NCBI GenBank assembly: GCA_026874595.1
Contig: CM049310.1
Coordinates: 22,856,058-22,920,057, forward strand
DNA length: 64,000 nt
Direction of reading: 5' to 3'
Source of the DNA: Sipunculus nudus
Lineage: Eukaryota > Annelida > Sipuncula > Golfingiida > Sipunculidae
This document shows positions 1 to 13,800 of this stretch, one piece after another (within the stretch, counting starts at the first letter, position 1; each line of letters starts with the position of its first letter). A program made the position numbers and the translations under genes. The notes beneath the pieces are model-generated. The model had not been told where the DNA came from and made no database searches. It worked only from the letters and a program-made list of their open reading frames with translations.

Positions 1-3000
1 CAGGATGTAGTTTAGCACTGAATTGAGCTCTCAGTAGAAGATGGCCAATGACGTGCTGAAAATTCACTGCACAATTTATATTGTAATTACATTTTCTTTG
101 TATTATTTCAAATATGTGTATTATGTAGCATGTAGTCCTGTGGAGGAAAAATATTTGGCATAAAATTGTCGATAGCAGACATGAGTGAGCAGAATTGTGA
201 GTAAATATAAAAGTGTTAAGAATGAGGGCACTGTGAAAAATGCTTCCATGAAAAACTAAGAAATCAACTCCCAGAATAGCAGCTGAGACAACAAAATTGA
301 CGTAACTTGGGGTGATCAGGATGAGGGCACAGGTCAGTGTTAGACTACCAAAAACCCTTTTCCTCAAGACCTCTCATTTAAATCAAAGCAGGTTCATCAA
401 CATAGTACTCTGGGCCTTTGCACCAGAACAAGGATACAAAATTGTTTTTCTCACGTACCACAAGCATCAATTTTGACTCGTGGAATAAAAAAAGGTTCAT
501 TTTCAGTGGAAATTGTCTGATTTTGAGCTCCAGTCATTTTGACATTTCTCTCAAGAAAATAATAAAATTTAAATAATTCCTCTTGTTATGTAGTGCCTTT
601 AACTGATTATAAAAAAAAATTATATTGTTATTGAATTGACTCCCATTCATATGAAATTTTTATTGAAAATCTTTAATAAAAAATATTTGCTAGCCCATAG
701 TTATTCAGAAAAAAAAATTGACTTCATTGAGTGTTTTGAATCTGTCACTTGAGCAGCATTCTTAACGGAGGATGTAATGATACTTGATACTTGAGAGCAC
801 TGGTCCGACTCCTGGTGTCAGGACAACCATCAGAATTTTGATATTTGACCATCACATGTAAACCAACACTTGGGACAGTCAGACTTTTAAAATCTTTTGG
901 CTCTTTGGTCAGCAAGTAAGGTGAACCATGTCACAAATGTGTTAAATGACATCTTTTTGGCTTACATTTTGAAAATGTATTAACTGTTTTATTTGGAAAT
1001 TAATTTGGGAGGTTGAATTTTTTTTTGTATGAACAAGTAAAAACATTTACTTGGAATACTGTTATAAACCTGGTATGAATGATATTGTGTATAAGTTCAT
1101 GTACAGTGTACTAGGTTATATCAGACTTTTAAATAAATCCTGTATCCTCGCCACACTCCTGGATAGTGTGACAAATGAGGATCGGAATGAACTGCCTTGT
1201 GTATGTCCTGTTCATTACAAAATCATTTTCTTTGTAAAGGGAGTAAAATATTTCTGTCATTTGTATAATGATTAAGGCCAAAGATACTTGTAAATATTAT
1301 ATATCTGGATTTGTTCTGCAGGCACAGAAATTAGCAAGTGATTACTTGCCTTTTAGGGATGGTATGCATCCTTCATAGATTTTAACCATTATTTTGCTGT
1401 TTTATTTTCTGCAGGTATGTTCACAAACTTTCTTATGCTACAAAATCTGGTACATTTGCAGGGACCTTGTATGTTAAATAAGAAGCATGTATATAGGTAA
1501 TTTTACCTGCAAGGTCATGATGATTTATCATATTTGTTAAGAAAATTGAAGAATGGGCATTAACAGGTGCTCCTCTTTGGGGGTTGTCATATTTCACCGC
1601 ATTGTAATACACATTTCATGTCTATTTATCTTTTCACAGGGCTTGACATTAACTACTAACTGATTGTCCAGGACAAGTAGAAGTTTAAATGGAGTTAGAA
1701 TTAACAAATGATGCCTCGTACTTCCCCAAACGGGCAAGTGGAATCAACTTTAACCTCTACCTTAGTTGTGATATTTTTTTCAAGAAAACATGTTGTTGAT
1801 AATATGTAAGACTTACATAACTTAACATGTTCATGTATATCAGATAATAAGAGGAAAATTTAACGAAATAAAATAACTTTTTATGTATCATCAAACATGC
1901 GATAAAACATGCAACACAAACATGTGGAACACTTTATGTACATGGTCATGGTAATTGATTTTAGGACATAATAATTTATAAGGGTAAGTGAAAGATGGTT
2001 GTAACTTGCCTGATGGGGCAAGTGCTTTCCAGAGTTTATGTGGAGCCCTGTTGTAACCTGTACAGTTTGTTATTTCATTGTGAATGTTCAACAAAGCAGA
2101 TATGTCATTATGCATTATCATCATATCTTTCTTGTGTACTTGATAGGTTCTTATAGGATCATTCTTATTGACTGAACTTGACGCAACAAACATTTAGTTG
2201 TCAGGAAGCTGGACAAAGCTTAGTATTGTCAGACAGATATTATTTATTTATTTCTGTAATTTATTGTACTTTTGTTTCATTGATTTTACAGGAAAGACCT
2301 TTTTAAGTTTGTTTTGGTTTCTAGTGTTTCTAGATGGTACAGTGAACGACAGATTGTTCAAAATAGATTAATTAGCGTTTTGTCCTTGTTTGTTATGCTT
2401 TGTCAGGTTTTTATTTTGTTGATAGTACGTACAATCCTCATCAGATGTCAGCACTGTCGTCAAGTCATAAGTTACTATAACATGCAGAATATAACGTGTG
2501 ATTAAAATTTGCACAACCTTAAGATTCCTTGACCCCTTTCTATTTGTGGATATTGATAAGCCTCAAAAGGTTCAAAAGAAAAGGTTTTACGGACACAAAA
2601 TAACCTCATTTATATTTCAAATTAATTTAAACTGCAAACCATTTTAAGAAAACAAACCTATATGTGAGGATTAATTGATACACCTGACATAAAACTCTAA
2701 TTTGTCCTTTAGTTTTACAAACCAGTATTACAGAGTGAAAAACATTTGTCTTCATTTTTTGTGGTACCACTCATGTTTACGGATATGGGTCACATTTGAT
2801 TGAAAAGATCAAAGTTTGGGTCTACAAATAACATAGCTGTACCATAACGTTTGCGTGTAACTATAAACATAAGGCTGCATTACCTTTGGGCTCATGCCTT
2901 AATCAGACTGTCTCAGCACCAAGACCCCTTGACAAGGTCTTTACATAAAGGGGAGCCCTCTCAACCCAGGAGTGAATTAGTACTGATCATGGGTAGTATA

Positions 3001-4636
3001 CACACCGGTATGTGTCTTGGACCTGGACTGAATTGGGTTAATGTTATCGAGGGAGCTAAGACAGCCACAAGGAACAGCCAAAAAGAAGTTGGAAGTCGGA
3101 TAGGACTAAAATAAAAAATATAAACCCATCCTTTATCATGATCTTATTATAATTGATTTGAAACTAATGGCTTGTATGTCAGTAGTTAATATATCTCCAA
3201 CTGCTTTAGAGTGGCGTTGTATTCATATTGGTTAAGGGCAGCTGTGTTGGACAGTATTAAGTTACTCAAAAGCATGGTCATCAGTCATGTTTACTGACCC
3301 CATCTATTTTTTGACTACATTCAAACTAAACCTTTACTGGGACAATATGTTGTATTCTAAAAATTTATATACAACATTCCCTGGATGTCACATGCGTGTC
3401 ACCTGGTAACATTGTCTTCATGTATTATACTGATGATGTCATAGTGATAATTATTACTTCACACAGTTTAGTGCTGAATGTAGTATTAAAGTTTCACTAT
3501 TGGTTTCATCCCGGGACTTGGCGCACTTGATCCTAATGCACTCAAGCAGGCTGATACAGGTCTCATGCCAGGGTGATATGACCCATTTTATCTTTCACCG
3601 TTATGGACCATTCATATATCAAGTCATATCGCGTGGGCCAGAGTGCTTGTATATCTGGTTGAAAATACCTGTTGCCGGTTAATAAATAAACAATTACAGT
3701 GGAACAAACTGAGCGTCCAGACCCAAATACATCTTGGCTTTTGTTGACTTCGTTTTAATCAGTACACAACCCACATTACTTTTTTAGTTTTGCATATCTT
3801 ATCATCAGTGGAATCTATATATCCTTTCGAAAGCATATATTTTTTCCCCTAAACAAAATATCTCGCGTAATATTATTGTCAGATTTACGGCGTGCAATCA
3901 TTATAGTTTTGTTTGATCACAAGATCCCAAAATGGTATTTTTAAATGATATGAGATAAATGATTCTTGTGTTGGCCAAATAGAATTGTCTGTACATGAAC
4001 TTTTTATGTGCTGTTCCATCTAGACTGAGATCGGGTCAGGAAATCGGCTTCGGTTAAATTGTAAAATCGTGTAAATTTGATTTCATTGTATTTTGTAGAA
4101 TTATCCTTGTTAATATTATGATTGAACGTTTCCATGTAGAGGAATCGTTTAACGTGTTCAGTTTTACGCATGCTGTGTTCAGTTTGTACTCCATGTATAC
4201 AAGAATTACTCTGCATTTCTTGAATATTGCGGTCTATGTATTTGTTCAACATATTGCCACCTTGTTCAGCTTAGGTGTCGTTATCAATTTGCCTGACGCA
4301 TTGATTTCGATATGTTTTGTTTGCTGATATTTGTGCTACCTCTTACAATTTGGTTTGAACTCTCCCCTGCATTTCCATTACTCATGTTTTGAATATGTAC
4401 AATATGTAATTACAAAAAAAGCTTGACTATGCTTTCATTGTAACAATAAAGGAACATGATGCTAATTTATTGTGCACGTCTATTTATTTTAACTGGCACG
4501 GTGGTGAATGAAAAGGTTGTTTTGAATCGATCAGAGTGGCCAAGATGACAGAGACGTTCAGATTTATGGAGGAACGTTTGAATGTCAGGCTCGTACTGTG
4601 ATTTGTATAACTGTAGAACTGTCCCATTTAAAGTGA
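1..4636. other. Intergenic, no recognised gene
   Basis: AT-rich DNA with only short, unconvincing open frames (the longest is about 87 codons near 2851-3114 on the plus strand). I recognise no protein family, tRNA or mobile element here. A canonical AATAAA near 4446 on the plus strand could mark the 3' end of a transcript that begins outside the window, but nothing else supports that. Confidence 0.5.
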
Positions 4637-5330
4637 TCTGTTTACTGACGGTGTACCACTCGCCTCACACTCTGTAGAACAGTCACATGTTCAGTGACCG
4701 TCTGTTTACTGACGGTGTACCACTCGCCTCACACTCTGTAGAACAGTCACATGTACGGCGACCGTCTGTTTACTGACAATGTACCACTCGCCTCACACTC
4801 TGTAGAACAGTCACATGTACAGTGACCGTCTGTTTACTGAGGGTGTATCACTCGCCTCACACTGTAGAACAGTCACATGTACAGTGATTGTCTGTTTACT
4901 GACAATGTACCACTCGCCTCACACTCTGTAGAACAGTCACATGTACAGTGACCGTCTGTTTACTGAGGGTGTACCACTCGCCTCACACTCTGTAGAACAG
5001 TCACATGTACAGTGACCGTCTGTTTACTGACAATGTACCACTCGCCTCACACTGTAGAACAGTCACATGTACAGTGACCGTCTGTTTACTGAGGGTGTAC
5101 CACTCGCCTCATACTGTAGAACAGTCACATGTACAGTGATCGTCTGTTTACTGACAGTGTACCACTCGACTCACACTGTAGAACAGTCACATGTACAGTG
5201 ACCGTCTGTTTCCTGAAGGTGTACCACTTGTAGAACACACTGTAGAACAGACACATGTACAGTGATCGTCTGGTTACTGACGGTGTACATCTCGCCTCAC
5301 ATACTGTAGAACATGTACAGCAACTGGCCG
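4637..5330. repeat. Minisatellite, about 64-bp unit, about 11 copies
   Basis: A unit containing CACTCGCCTCACACTCTGTA and then CAGTCACATGTACAGTGACC recurs head to tail. Successive TCTGTTTACTG starts at 4637, 4701, 4765 and 4829 give an exact 64-bp period; later units lose a CT dinucleotide and become 62 bp. Units diverge towards the right end, where they are partly rearranged (5220-5330). Confidence 0.93.
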
Positions 5331-7717
5331 GTATCTGTGCGAAGTCTTGTCAAATGAAAGGCTAATGTGATTGGAAAGGATATTAAGACCTTATTAACGC
5401 TCTGCACCGAGGAAAAAGACCGGGTCACTGAGAAAATCACACACTATGGTCGAACCATCACCACCAGTTTACTGTTCCATGATGAAATTAATGGCAATGG
5501 AAAAGCCGCCTATACCTTACTTAAGGTAAAGTCACATTCACGATATGAACCATGATCTTTACCGATCAGCCACAAAAATCGTGGATTGTCGTGGTGGAAG
5601 CTCCACGATGTCACCTGCTACTGTGCAACTGAGATTAACCGCGATGTCTCTTCGCTTCGACCAGCGGCAACTAAGGCAAACTTTTCTACGACCTGGAAGC
5701 CGATTAACAATGGTTGAGGTCGATTCTCTTAAGTCAACGTGCCGACTTACATACTGCCATAACCGTCTGTAATAAGCGACGATTCCATTATGATAAATCG
5801 CGATTAATTACGATAGACTCACAACGTGTAATATCGTGATAAATTGCGACGAACCTTGATAAGTTGTAGTAACATCGTACCTCATTTGCCTACGACTGCC
5901 CAGGAATAGCCACGATTGATGCAGATTCGGCCCAAAAGTGCCCCTCGTTTAATGGCGAACCAATTACGATACAGCTAAAAGAAGTCGTAGCAGCGCCTCG
6001 ACAATTTTGAACCGGTCCCATATAGTCGTTAACCTCTCCCAACCTACCGTGAGCCAAATCGACCTCCTCGGTTTCCAACGACTGCACAACGACCTTGATC
6101 CCATGAACAACATGGATGCAGAATCGTAGTCCAAATCGTGGTGTGACGGGGGCTTTAATGAACAACCGGACCAACAAAACTTGACCAAGAACACCAGGCT
6201 GAAGGTGTATCTAGCTGTCCTCACGCTCATGTTGTCCATGACACGCTGCCAATCAAGAAAACTTGTGCGGTAGACTCCAAACGCTGCATTAACGTGGATG
6301 CAGGACACAAGTCCAAACACTGAGGCCCAGGACAGAGCATGGTTTTACTTAAATCACCCATTCACCTACCCTTTCCAGCTATCCACCTAATTTTTTAGAT
6401 ACTATTTACCTACCCATTCTATGGAACTGATGTGATTTCTGGCTAACTCTGCGCACGTGTTAATGATCTTGGTAATTCCTTATATCGACCAGGTGACGGA
6501 TGCACGAGCTTGTTTATCTACAAACTGATTGTAAACAAAGCAATGTTGACAATTTCATGTAACCTAGGGTAGTTGGTTGCATATGTGCGGAAGCAGAAAG
6601 GTCACTAATTAAATGTATTTGGATTATTTTTTTTTGGATACCCACCTTTTAAACGAGTGGGTATAAACAAAACGAACATCCTGTGTGCGATAGGATCGGC
6701 GTTTTCCAGACTATTTTTTATTAAAGGTTCAAGGGTTCATCTTTAGTTAATATTTGTTTAGATATCGAGATAGGCCCCTATCGGGATGTGCCGGAGGCTA
6801 GGTGCACCGAATGGAGTTTGGCCACATCCGAAAAGACCTGCTCTCTGGATGTCTGGTGTATGGATGCTGACCCGGAGCCCTGTCAGGAAGGATACGAAGA
6901 GTTAAGTGACGAGAAAAAAAAAAAGAACCCGTCAGCTTGAAGATAAAGTGCAACGAGGAAGCCAGTCGACCAAAACATACCATTAACATTTCACCTACAG
7001 CAAGTGTGAGAGAGATCCCCGTGTGGAAGTGGGAGTGAGTTCTAAAGGGTTAGACACGGGAAATCAGTTCAATCAAGAGTGCCAAGAGGTACATATCTTC
7101 ATATCAGGAGCCACGCTCTGTCTTTCTCAATTTTAGAAGATTTCAAAGAGCACGTGGACCCCTCACGACCACTTATATTCTTTCACGCCCTCCTACGGTG
7201 ACCTACGGCAAAGGCCACGTCCTATCAAGTCGTCCCAAGACCTTCAAAAACGTGGTGAGCTGCATGTACGGGGAACGTGGCAAGTGAAACCTAGGCTTTA
7301 TGCTTCATCTTTTCACTCCTGATCCAGTCATAGCAACTATCAAAGAACACATCAGTTGAACAAAAATTGAATATATTTCAGTGGCTCTACACCTTGTTTC
7401 CAAGAATTTGAAAAACGAATTCAATACATGACCTTTACATCAGATAAGTGTAGAATTTATGAAAGCCATTCTTAAATAAAATCAATGAATTTCAGTAGAA
7501 TATGATGTGAAGATAACACCATTGTACGTTACGATACTAACTTGGTTCGATCTCTTAGCCCACTGCAGATCATCACTGTTTCATGATCTGTCTACTACAA
7601 TGTTCCTGGTGTTTTCTTTATCAATATTTAAAATAGTATTCGGAGACATGGAGTTGACAATCATACAACATTGGTGTTTTTCAAAGTTTCAGCGTAAGAA
7701 GAGTCTACACTTTTCGT
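5331..7717. other. Intergenic, downstream of transporter copy A
   Basis: No gene recognised. From about 5540 to 6330 the DNA is richer in CpG words (CGAT, CGAC) than its surroundings, and a 118-codon frame is open on the minus strand (5964-6320) without recognisable similarity. On the plus strand, a frame from about 6725 to 6938 follows an acceptor-like TTTGTTTAG and encodes a short cysteine-containing peptide; it could be an exon but has no support beyond being open. The 3' untranslated region of copy A should lie just left of 7718. Confidence 0.4.
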
Positions 7718-7838
7718 TTACAGTCGCATGGAATCTATGGTTGATGGCAGATGTTTCATAGTGATGCTGTCGTCAAGATGTGTGACGTAACCCTTATTGT
7801 CCACAGCATTGGTACTCGACTGGAACTTATTTGCATCT
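7718..7838 (-). CDS. Copy A exon 10, cytoplasmic tail
   Basis: 121 bp after a strong polypyrimidine tract and CAG. In phase with exon 9 it adds 39 polar residues (for example YVTHLDDSITMKHLPS) and ends at TAA (7720-7718). The acceptor, phase and hydrophilic tail suit an SLC22 C-terminus. No paralogous exon was found for copy B, so this exon rests on copy A alone. Confidence 0.68.
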
Positions 7839-10800
7839 CTGGAAGAAAAGAATATATGGCTAAATATAGAAGATGAGAGTCGCGTGTATCAACATTTGTT
7901 TAAACTGTGCATGTATTTATAACTACGCATCTGTGGTTAAATAAAGGTTTAATGATTTCATAAACAGGGGCCAGAAAGAAATTCGTCACATTTGGTGCGG
8001 ATCTCGATATGGGGCCAGATCATGTTAAATTGACTTATTTTGTATAGAGATTTAGCAATCGTTTTTAGGACGTCAGTCAATGCGACGTCATACGTCATCA
8101 ACCTTTGTGACGTAACTATTGTCTTGTAAACAGCTCTCGCAACCATTGGCATTGAAGGCCTTCTGAGTAGGAGCGTTTGGGGGGCTCATTATCAAAATAA
8201 GGTGAAAAGAGCGGAGTATATAGGCTGTGGTGGATAGGTCAATTTCCCAGCGGATATATGTGCTCTACTGAGTGTCATTCTAGTGTTCAATTTTACTTTA
8301 TCTAAAGTGTAAGAACAGAAATGAACCGTAAAATTTATCTCACTTGGTGCCGAAGACTTCTGCCTCTTTAATGGTTTCCGGTATCGTCTTGTTCAGGGTC
8401 TCCGGGAGAAAGAAGTTGGTAAACCCGGAGAGAGCCGACAGTACTCCGAAGATCATGGCCGGAAGAGGGCCCCAAACGTTACCCTGAAATTACAATGGTA
8501 TTATCTATATATAATATATATGTGTCCCCATAGACATCGTCCAAATATTGTACATGCGTCCTAAGTTTGGGCTCTTTTCTTGGAACTGTGTAAATAAATT
8601 CTGTTGTAAAATACTTACAAGTTGTCGTTGTAGCAGAAAGTAATAACGAAGAGTAAAGGATATCTGACATATATAGAATTAGTTTGAATTAACTTTTTTT
8701 ATACCATGAAAATTTGCACATACATTGAACTTACTACCCGGTAATCAATCAAGATTATTCGTGAAATGCTTGTGAATAGCATTCGGCAAACACGAATCCC
8801 TTTATATTTAGAACTTCCACAATTTCAGAAACAATTTTTAAAGCCACACCAGAGGTCCTCCTACATAGGGCGCCGCCATACCGCTGATACGTGAAATCGT
8901 GGACGAGGAGCCGATCCCGACATTTCTGATTTCCGTCGGATACAGTTCCGCTGAGAACACGTATATTCCCGAGAAGGCGGTGGTTACAGCAGCTTTCCCA
9001 AGCAATGACAGAGTTGTCAGCAGCCAGGTCAGATCTAAAAAAAAATGGATGGCTTTATACTAATAAAATAAAATAAATATATTAGAAACATGAGATTTTA
9101 TACAGTAATCACACCTAATATATACCATTTCACATTAAAGTTATTCCTGATTATGTAGGCGATATTGCATAATGTTATTTGTCAAATATATTAAATCATA
9201 TATTGTTATGTTATACGATACATGTATATTAAAATGTTTAGCAGTGTATGGCAAGTATATATAGCTGTATTTTGTATGCAGTCGATAGGTACCATTAAGT
9301 CCCTTTCAAAATTAATAAGACAAAATACATGTATAATGATATTCGTAGCAGTGCTTACAAACCCTTTTGTTTATCTGTGGTTGTATCATGTGTTTCCATG
9401 CTTCAGCTAAAATAATTAGAAAGGTTTGCTATGGAAGAGGCTCTTAAAACAAATCAATCTTTACTTACTTGTTCGTCCATTTAGAGGTATTTGACTGAAA
9501 CTTGCGGCTGCTCCGATCAACAGGGCCACGCCGACGGTCAGACGCCTCCCTGCTTTGTTGAGCGCCAGCACACAGATCAAATTGGCGGGGACCTCCACCG
9601 CCCCGGACAGGAACGTGTTGAGGAAGATGTCGCCGGACAGAGCGGCCGTGTTCATGGACAGTCCGTAGTACATCAAGCTGCAAGTAAACCTGCCAACAAA
9701 AAATATAGGGTTTTAATCATAGTTTCCATAAATGTATATTTTCAGCGACAGTTTGTTTTTGGTTAATTGTTACAAAATAATTTATTTCTATTGACTTTTT
9801 GTCTTCTATTTTACTCTGTAGGAGACAAGCCATTGATATATTTGCTAAATACAGTCAAAATCGAAAATATACATGCGATATATCAAATATAGACAAAGGG
9901 AAGAAAAGTGTTTCTAAACCGACACTGTTTCCAACCGTTACAAAAAAAATATAAATAATATTAATTTCACACAAAGAAGGTACATCGTTCGAAAAAGGTT
10001 AAACTGTAAATAAAGGAAGAAAAAAAATTGACCTCCATCACAGCCCAAATGCTCCGCCCTTGTAACCTAATTATTACAATGAGCCCCCAAAACGCTCCTA
10101 CACAGAAGGTCTTCCATGCACATTGTAGCGAGAGCTGCTTATAACATAAAATTGACAACACAAAGGTCGATGGCGCATGACGTCGTATTGACTGACGTCA
10201 TCAACTGGTATCGCTGTCCTCCATTGTTTAATAGGCCTATATCGCAGTCATTTTGAACTGTCCTGCAATATTTTGGATAATTTGTCTCATACGAATTACG
10301 TGCCAGGTAAGACATTATTTACTCGGTAGTCGGAGGGATGGCTCCTGCAGCCTATAGCCTTTTTGTACTGTCTCCTTTGTATAAAAAATATCCCTGAAAA
10401 CATGTCGACATGGGTACTAGTACAGTAACACAGTGTTCTGTTTGACAGAGCTCTGTCAAATTATGCAAAATTTTTTTTTTGTCGGATGATTGACGCTTTA
10501 CAATGTTAACGGTCACCTGATTGGTTGCTTGTTAGTCCAGTGTCTATGATTGTTCGTCGTATAAATATGCGATTAAGGTCACAAAGATATCATGGATAGG
10601 TCAAGTGATAATTAAAAGTCAATGAAACCTAGGTCTAATTTTGGAATGTCAGTTATTCCATTTCTTAAATTCACTAAGTCGGGGGCGATGTTCCCAGTGC
10701 CTGTTCCTCTTTAGATATTTCTGGCGACATCACTTTTGCAAGAAAGTTTACTAAATTCAGCCGTATACCTTTTTTACATTTATTACACGAAACATACACA

Positions 10801-13800
10801 TATAAGCCCTTTAAGTCTACTCACCAAATAAAGTAAATAATTATTGTTCGTTTTCGCATGTTCTGCGTTTTGAAAAGGTCGACAAGTGTTCCTTTGCCTG
10901 TCTCTTCTTCTTTCTAAAAAAAAACAGTAATATACTTTTAATATTAGGGCTAGGTATTATAACTATAAATCTGTAAACATAACGCATCTTCCCTATCTTT
11001 AATACTTCGTCTTAGTAACCAATAACCTACCAAGGTTACCATGATCAGAGAAGAGAAAGAGTTTCATAGTAAAGAGTTTTCTCATAACTCTACGCTATAT
11101 GGATATGAAAATTATACAATATATATTATATATAATATAAATTTTTCATACATCCTATTTATACTCAAACTTTAAAGAACGTAAAAAGCACAAACATAAC
11201 GCACACGTCAGCTTCAGGTTCACGTAAATGCCACAGTACGCATTTATTGTAATACAGGTTCAAATCTTGGTCAGGACTTGGGCCAGATTCAAGCGGATGT
11301 GCCCAGGTACAGGCACTGGTATACTTAGGAGGTGGCCAGGTACAGATTCAGGTAAAGGTTCAGGATTTAAGTAGAGAATTCAAGTGCAGGTATAGGTACA
11401 AGTCCCCAACCTTGATCTCGGTATATCACCACTGCAGGTTCAGAGCTCTGTATATACATCACAGTGTACTTGCCTCGGTGTCAAACACCAGGACCTCTGG
11501 AAGACTTGCTTCGTTTACCGCGGCTCCCTTGCGCAGGATCTTTTCTGCTTCTTTATGTCTTCCTGTGGCAATAAGCCATCGAGGGGACTCCGGGACAACC
11601 CTGAAGGCGATACGGGAAATGCATGAACATATCGGCATATATCTCAGATTTACGAGTATATTTAGACGATTTGAACAAGTGCCCCCCCCCCACCCCCGGC
11701 GCACGAAACGATACATTACTTAGAAGACATCCTTTGCTACCCCCCCCCCCCCGCCCGGATAATATATGAAATTGATAATCAACGGATTTTTAAAATGAAG
11801 TATTCATCCTTTTTTATAATTGCTTTTACGCAAATACAAAAACCGCAAATAATAAATGTGAATCACAAGAATTATCAAGAAAAAACAGGTTAGTACATAA
11901 AGATGTCAAAATGACATATATTTAAGAAGTATTAACAATCTTACCATATAAGGAGAATGGTAATTGCAGGCGGTATTGCCATGACGATCTGCAACTTACG
12001 GAAGTCCCTGACAAAATACGCCATGGCGGGAAGGGTCATGAACCCTGCCGAGAAGAAAATCATGTAGAGAGCGCCAGCTTCCACCCGCCACCTTGGGCCC
12101 ACCACCTCCATCGCTACAACAAAGCACTGTATAGAATAAACTAAATATCATATTGTCAGTGACGTAATTATTTAAACTTAACGCATTTTACATTCACATT
12201 TACATGTACATAATAAGATTTAAATAAACAATCTAAGCATATTATACGCTAAAACTCATTTGGAAGCATTGAAAATCAGAGCGCTTATATGCAATGTTAC
12301 ATATGTTATAAAACGGGGCCGGGGGATGATACGGCAGCCCGAAGTTTTATACGAAAGCAATACCGATTTGTAAACAATCTTTTATTAAAAGTGTAACAAA
12401 AGGTTACTGGTCATTGAAAAAAAACATGAAATATAAATACTGTGACTACGAGTTAAGATGGTATCCAGTTATCAAAATGAGTACATGTGCAAAAAAAAAA
12501 AAGACATCCTTTACGGTAATAGCCTTTTGTAAAAATGAAACATTCTCTTGTAGTTGAAAGTCAACATTCTGGGCCAAGGATCCCTGTATACCTTCAAACA
12601 GAGACCCCCCCCCCCCCCCCCCCACACCCAACCAATTCAATAGGAAGAGGGACGAGTGATGATTGTCCATTTCAATCCGGGGAGGTGCGTCACTGACCAC
12701 AAGGAACCTGCCGGGCTGATAGTAGCCACATTAACATCCAGCGATATTGACTAGTATAGCTTCCATCTGTTTGATTACATGGCCGTTAATATACAACGGA
12801 TTGAGTGAGGATAGTTATCCAAGAAATATAAAGATTAACAGATATAAAGGAAGACCAAATAAATAAGATAAAATATATAAATAAATACTAAAGTACATGA
12901 TCATGCAAAATTATCGGAATATACAGTGGGTATTCAAAAACACTTCTCACCAACGACAAAGCCGGACAGGAATGTGGCTGTGATGAAGATGGCGGTGATA
13001 AACCTGAGTACGGCGAAGGCAAGGTAGCTGTTAGTGGCGGCGGTTGCCAGACCGAAAACCACGTGACCAACTGTCCCGATAAGAATGGTCCTCATACGTC
13101 CTATTCTGGATATGTGAAAATTATTATTATTATTATTATTATTATTGTTATTATTATTGTTATTATAAAAATAATAAAATAATAATATTTTTATCGTTAT
13201 TATTAGTAGTAGTAGTAAAAGACAAAGAGGAAATATGAATAATAAATAATAATATTAAATTATTAATCTACAGAATGTACTAATTATATCTCATGGAGAC
13301 AGGTATTCTCTCAGAAAAAAGGGTATCATTCAAGTTATATGAAGTACACAATCCTAGATGTGTGTTAGTCTAGTTTATTATGTATCTGAGAATACAACAA
13401 ATACAAAAATACTTCATAAAATATTTAAACAACAACAGTTGAGCTTGAAATAATAAGAATACTAACTTGTCTGACACTGCTCCGGAGAGGACCCCGCCGA
13501 TCACCATGCCACCATTGTATAACGTGCCCACAAGTTGAACCAGTGCTGCTCGGTCACATACCAAGTTATACTGAAACATAGGTCACATCAAGCCGCAATA
13601 TGTGGAAAAATACAAAGGCGCCGCAAAGTCAATTTTGGCATGGATAACAAGATGGTTTATAAATTTATATCACTACGCAGTGACGACACCTTGGAATGGT
13701 TGTCGGGCTGGTGTAATCTCAGGATCCTTGGCTCCTTATGCCATTGGTAGGTCGAGACAAGCTGTAGGAATTGGCTGAAACACTCAATGATGACCAGCAC

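Noticed and set aside
4637-5330. A CRISPR-like array
   Set aside because: Units are contiguous with no unique spacers, in a eukaryotic context; it is a minisatellite.
5964-6320. A 118-codon minus-strand frame as a membrane protein exon
   Set aside because: No family motif, no matching splice phase, and it lies in a CpG-rich low-complexity tract.
9465-9766. Overlapping frames on both strands across 9.46-9.77 kb
   Set aside because: Shadows of copy A exon 7; only the frame with YYGLSMN and SGAVEVPANL is coding.
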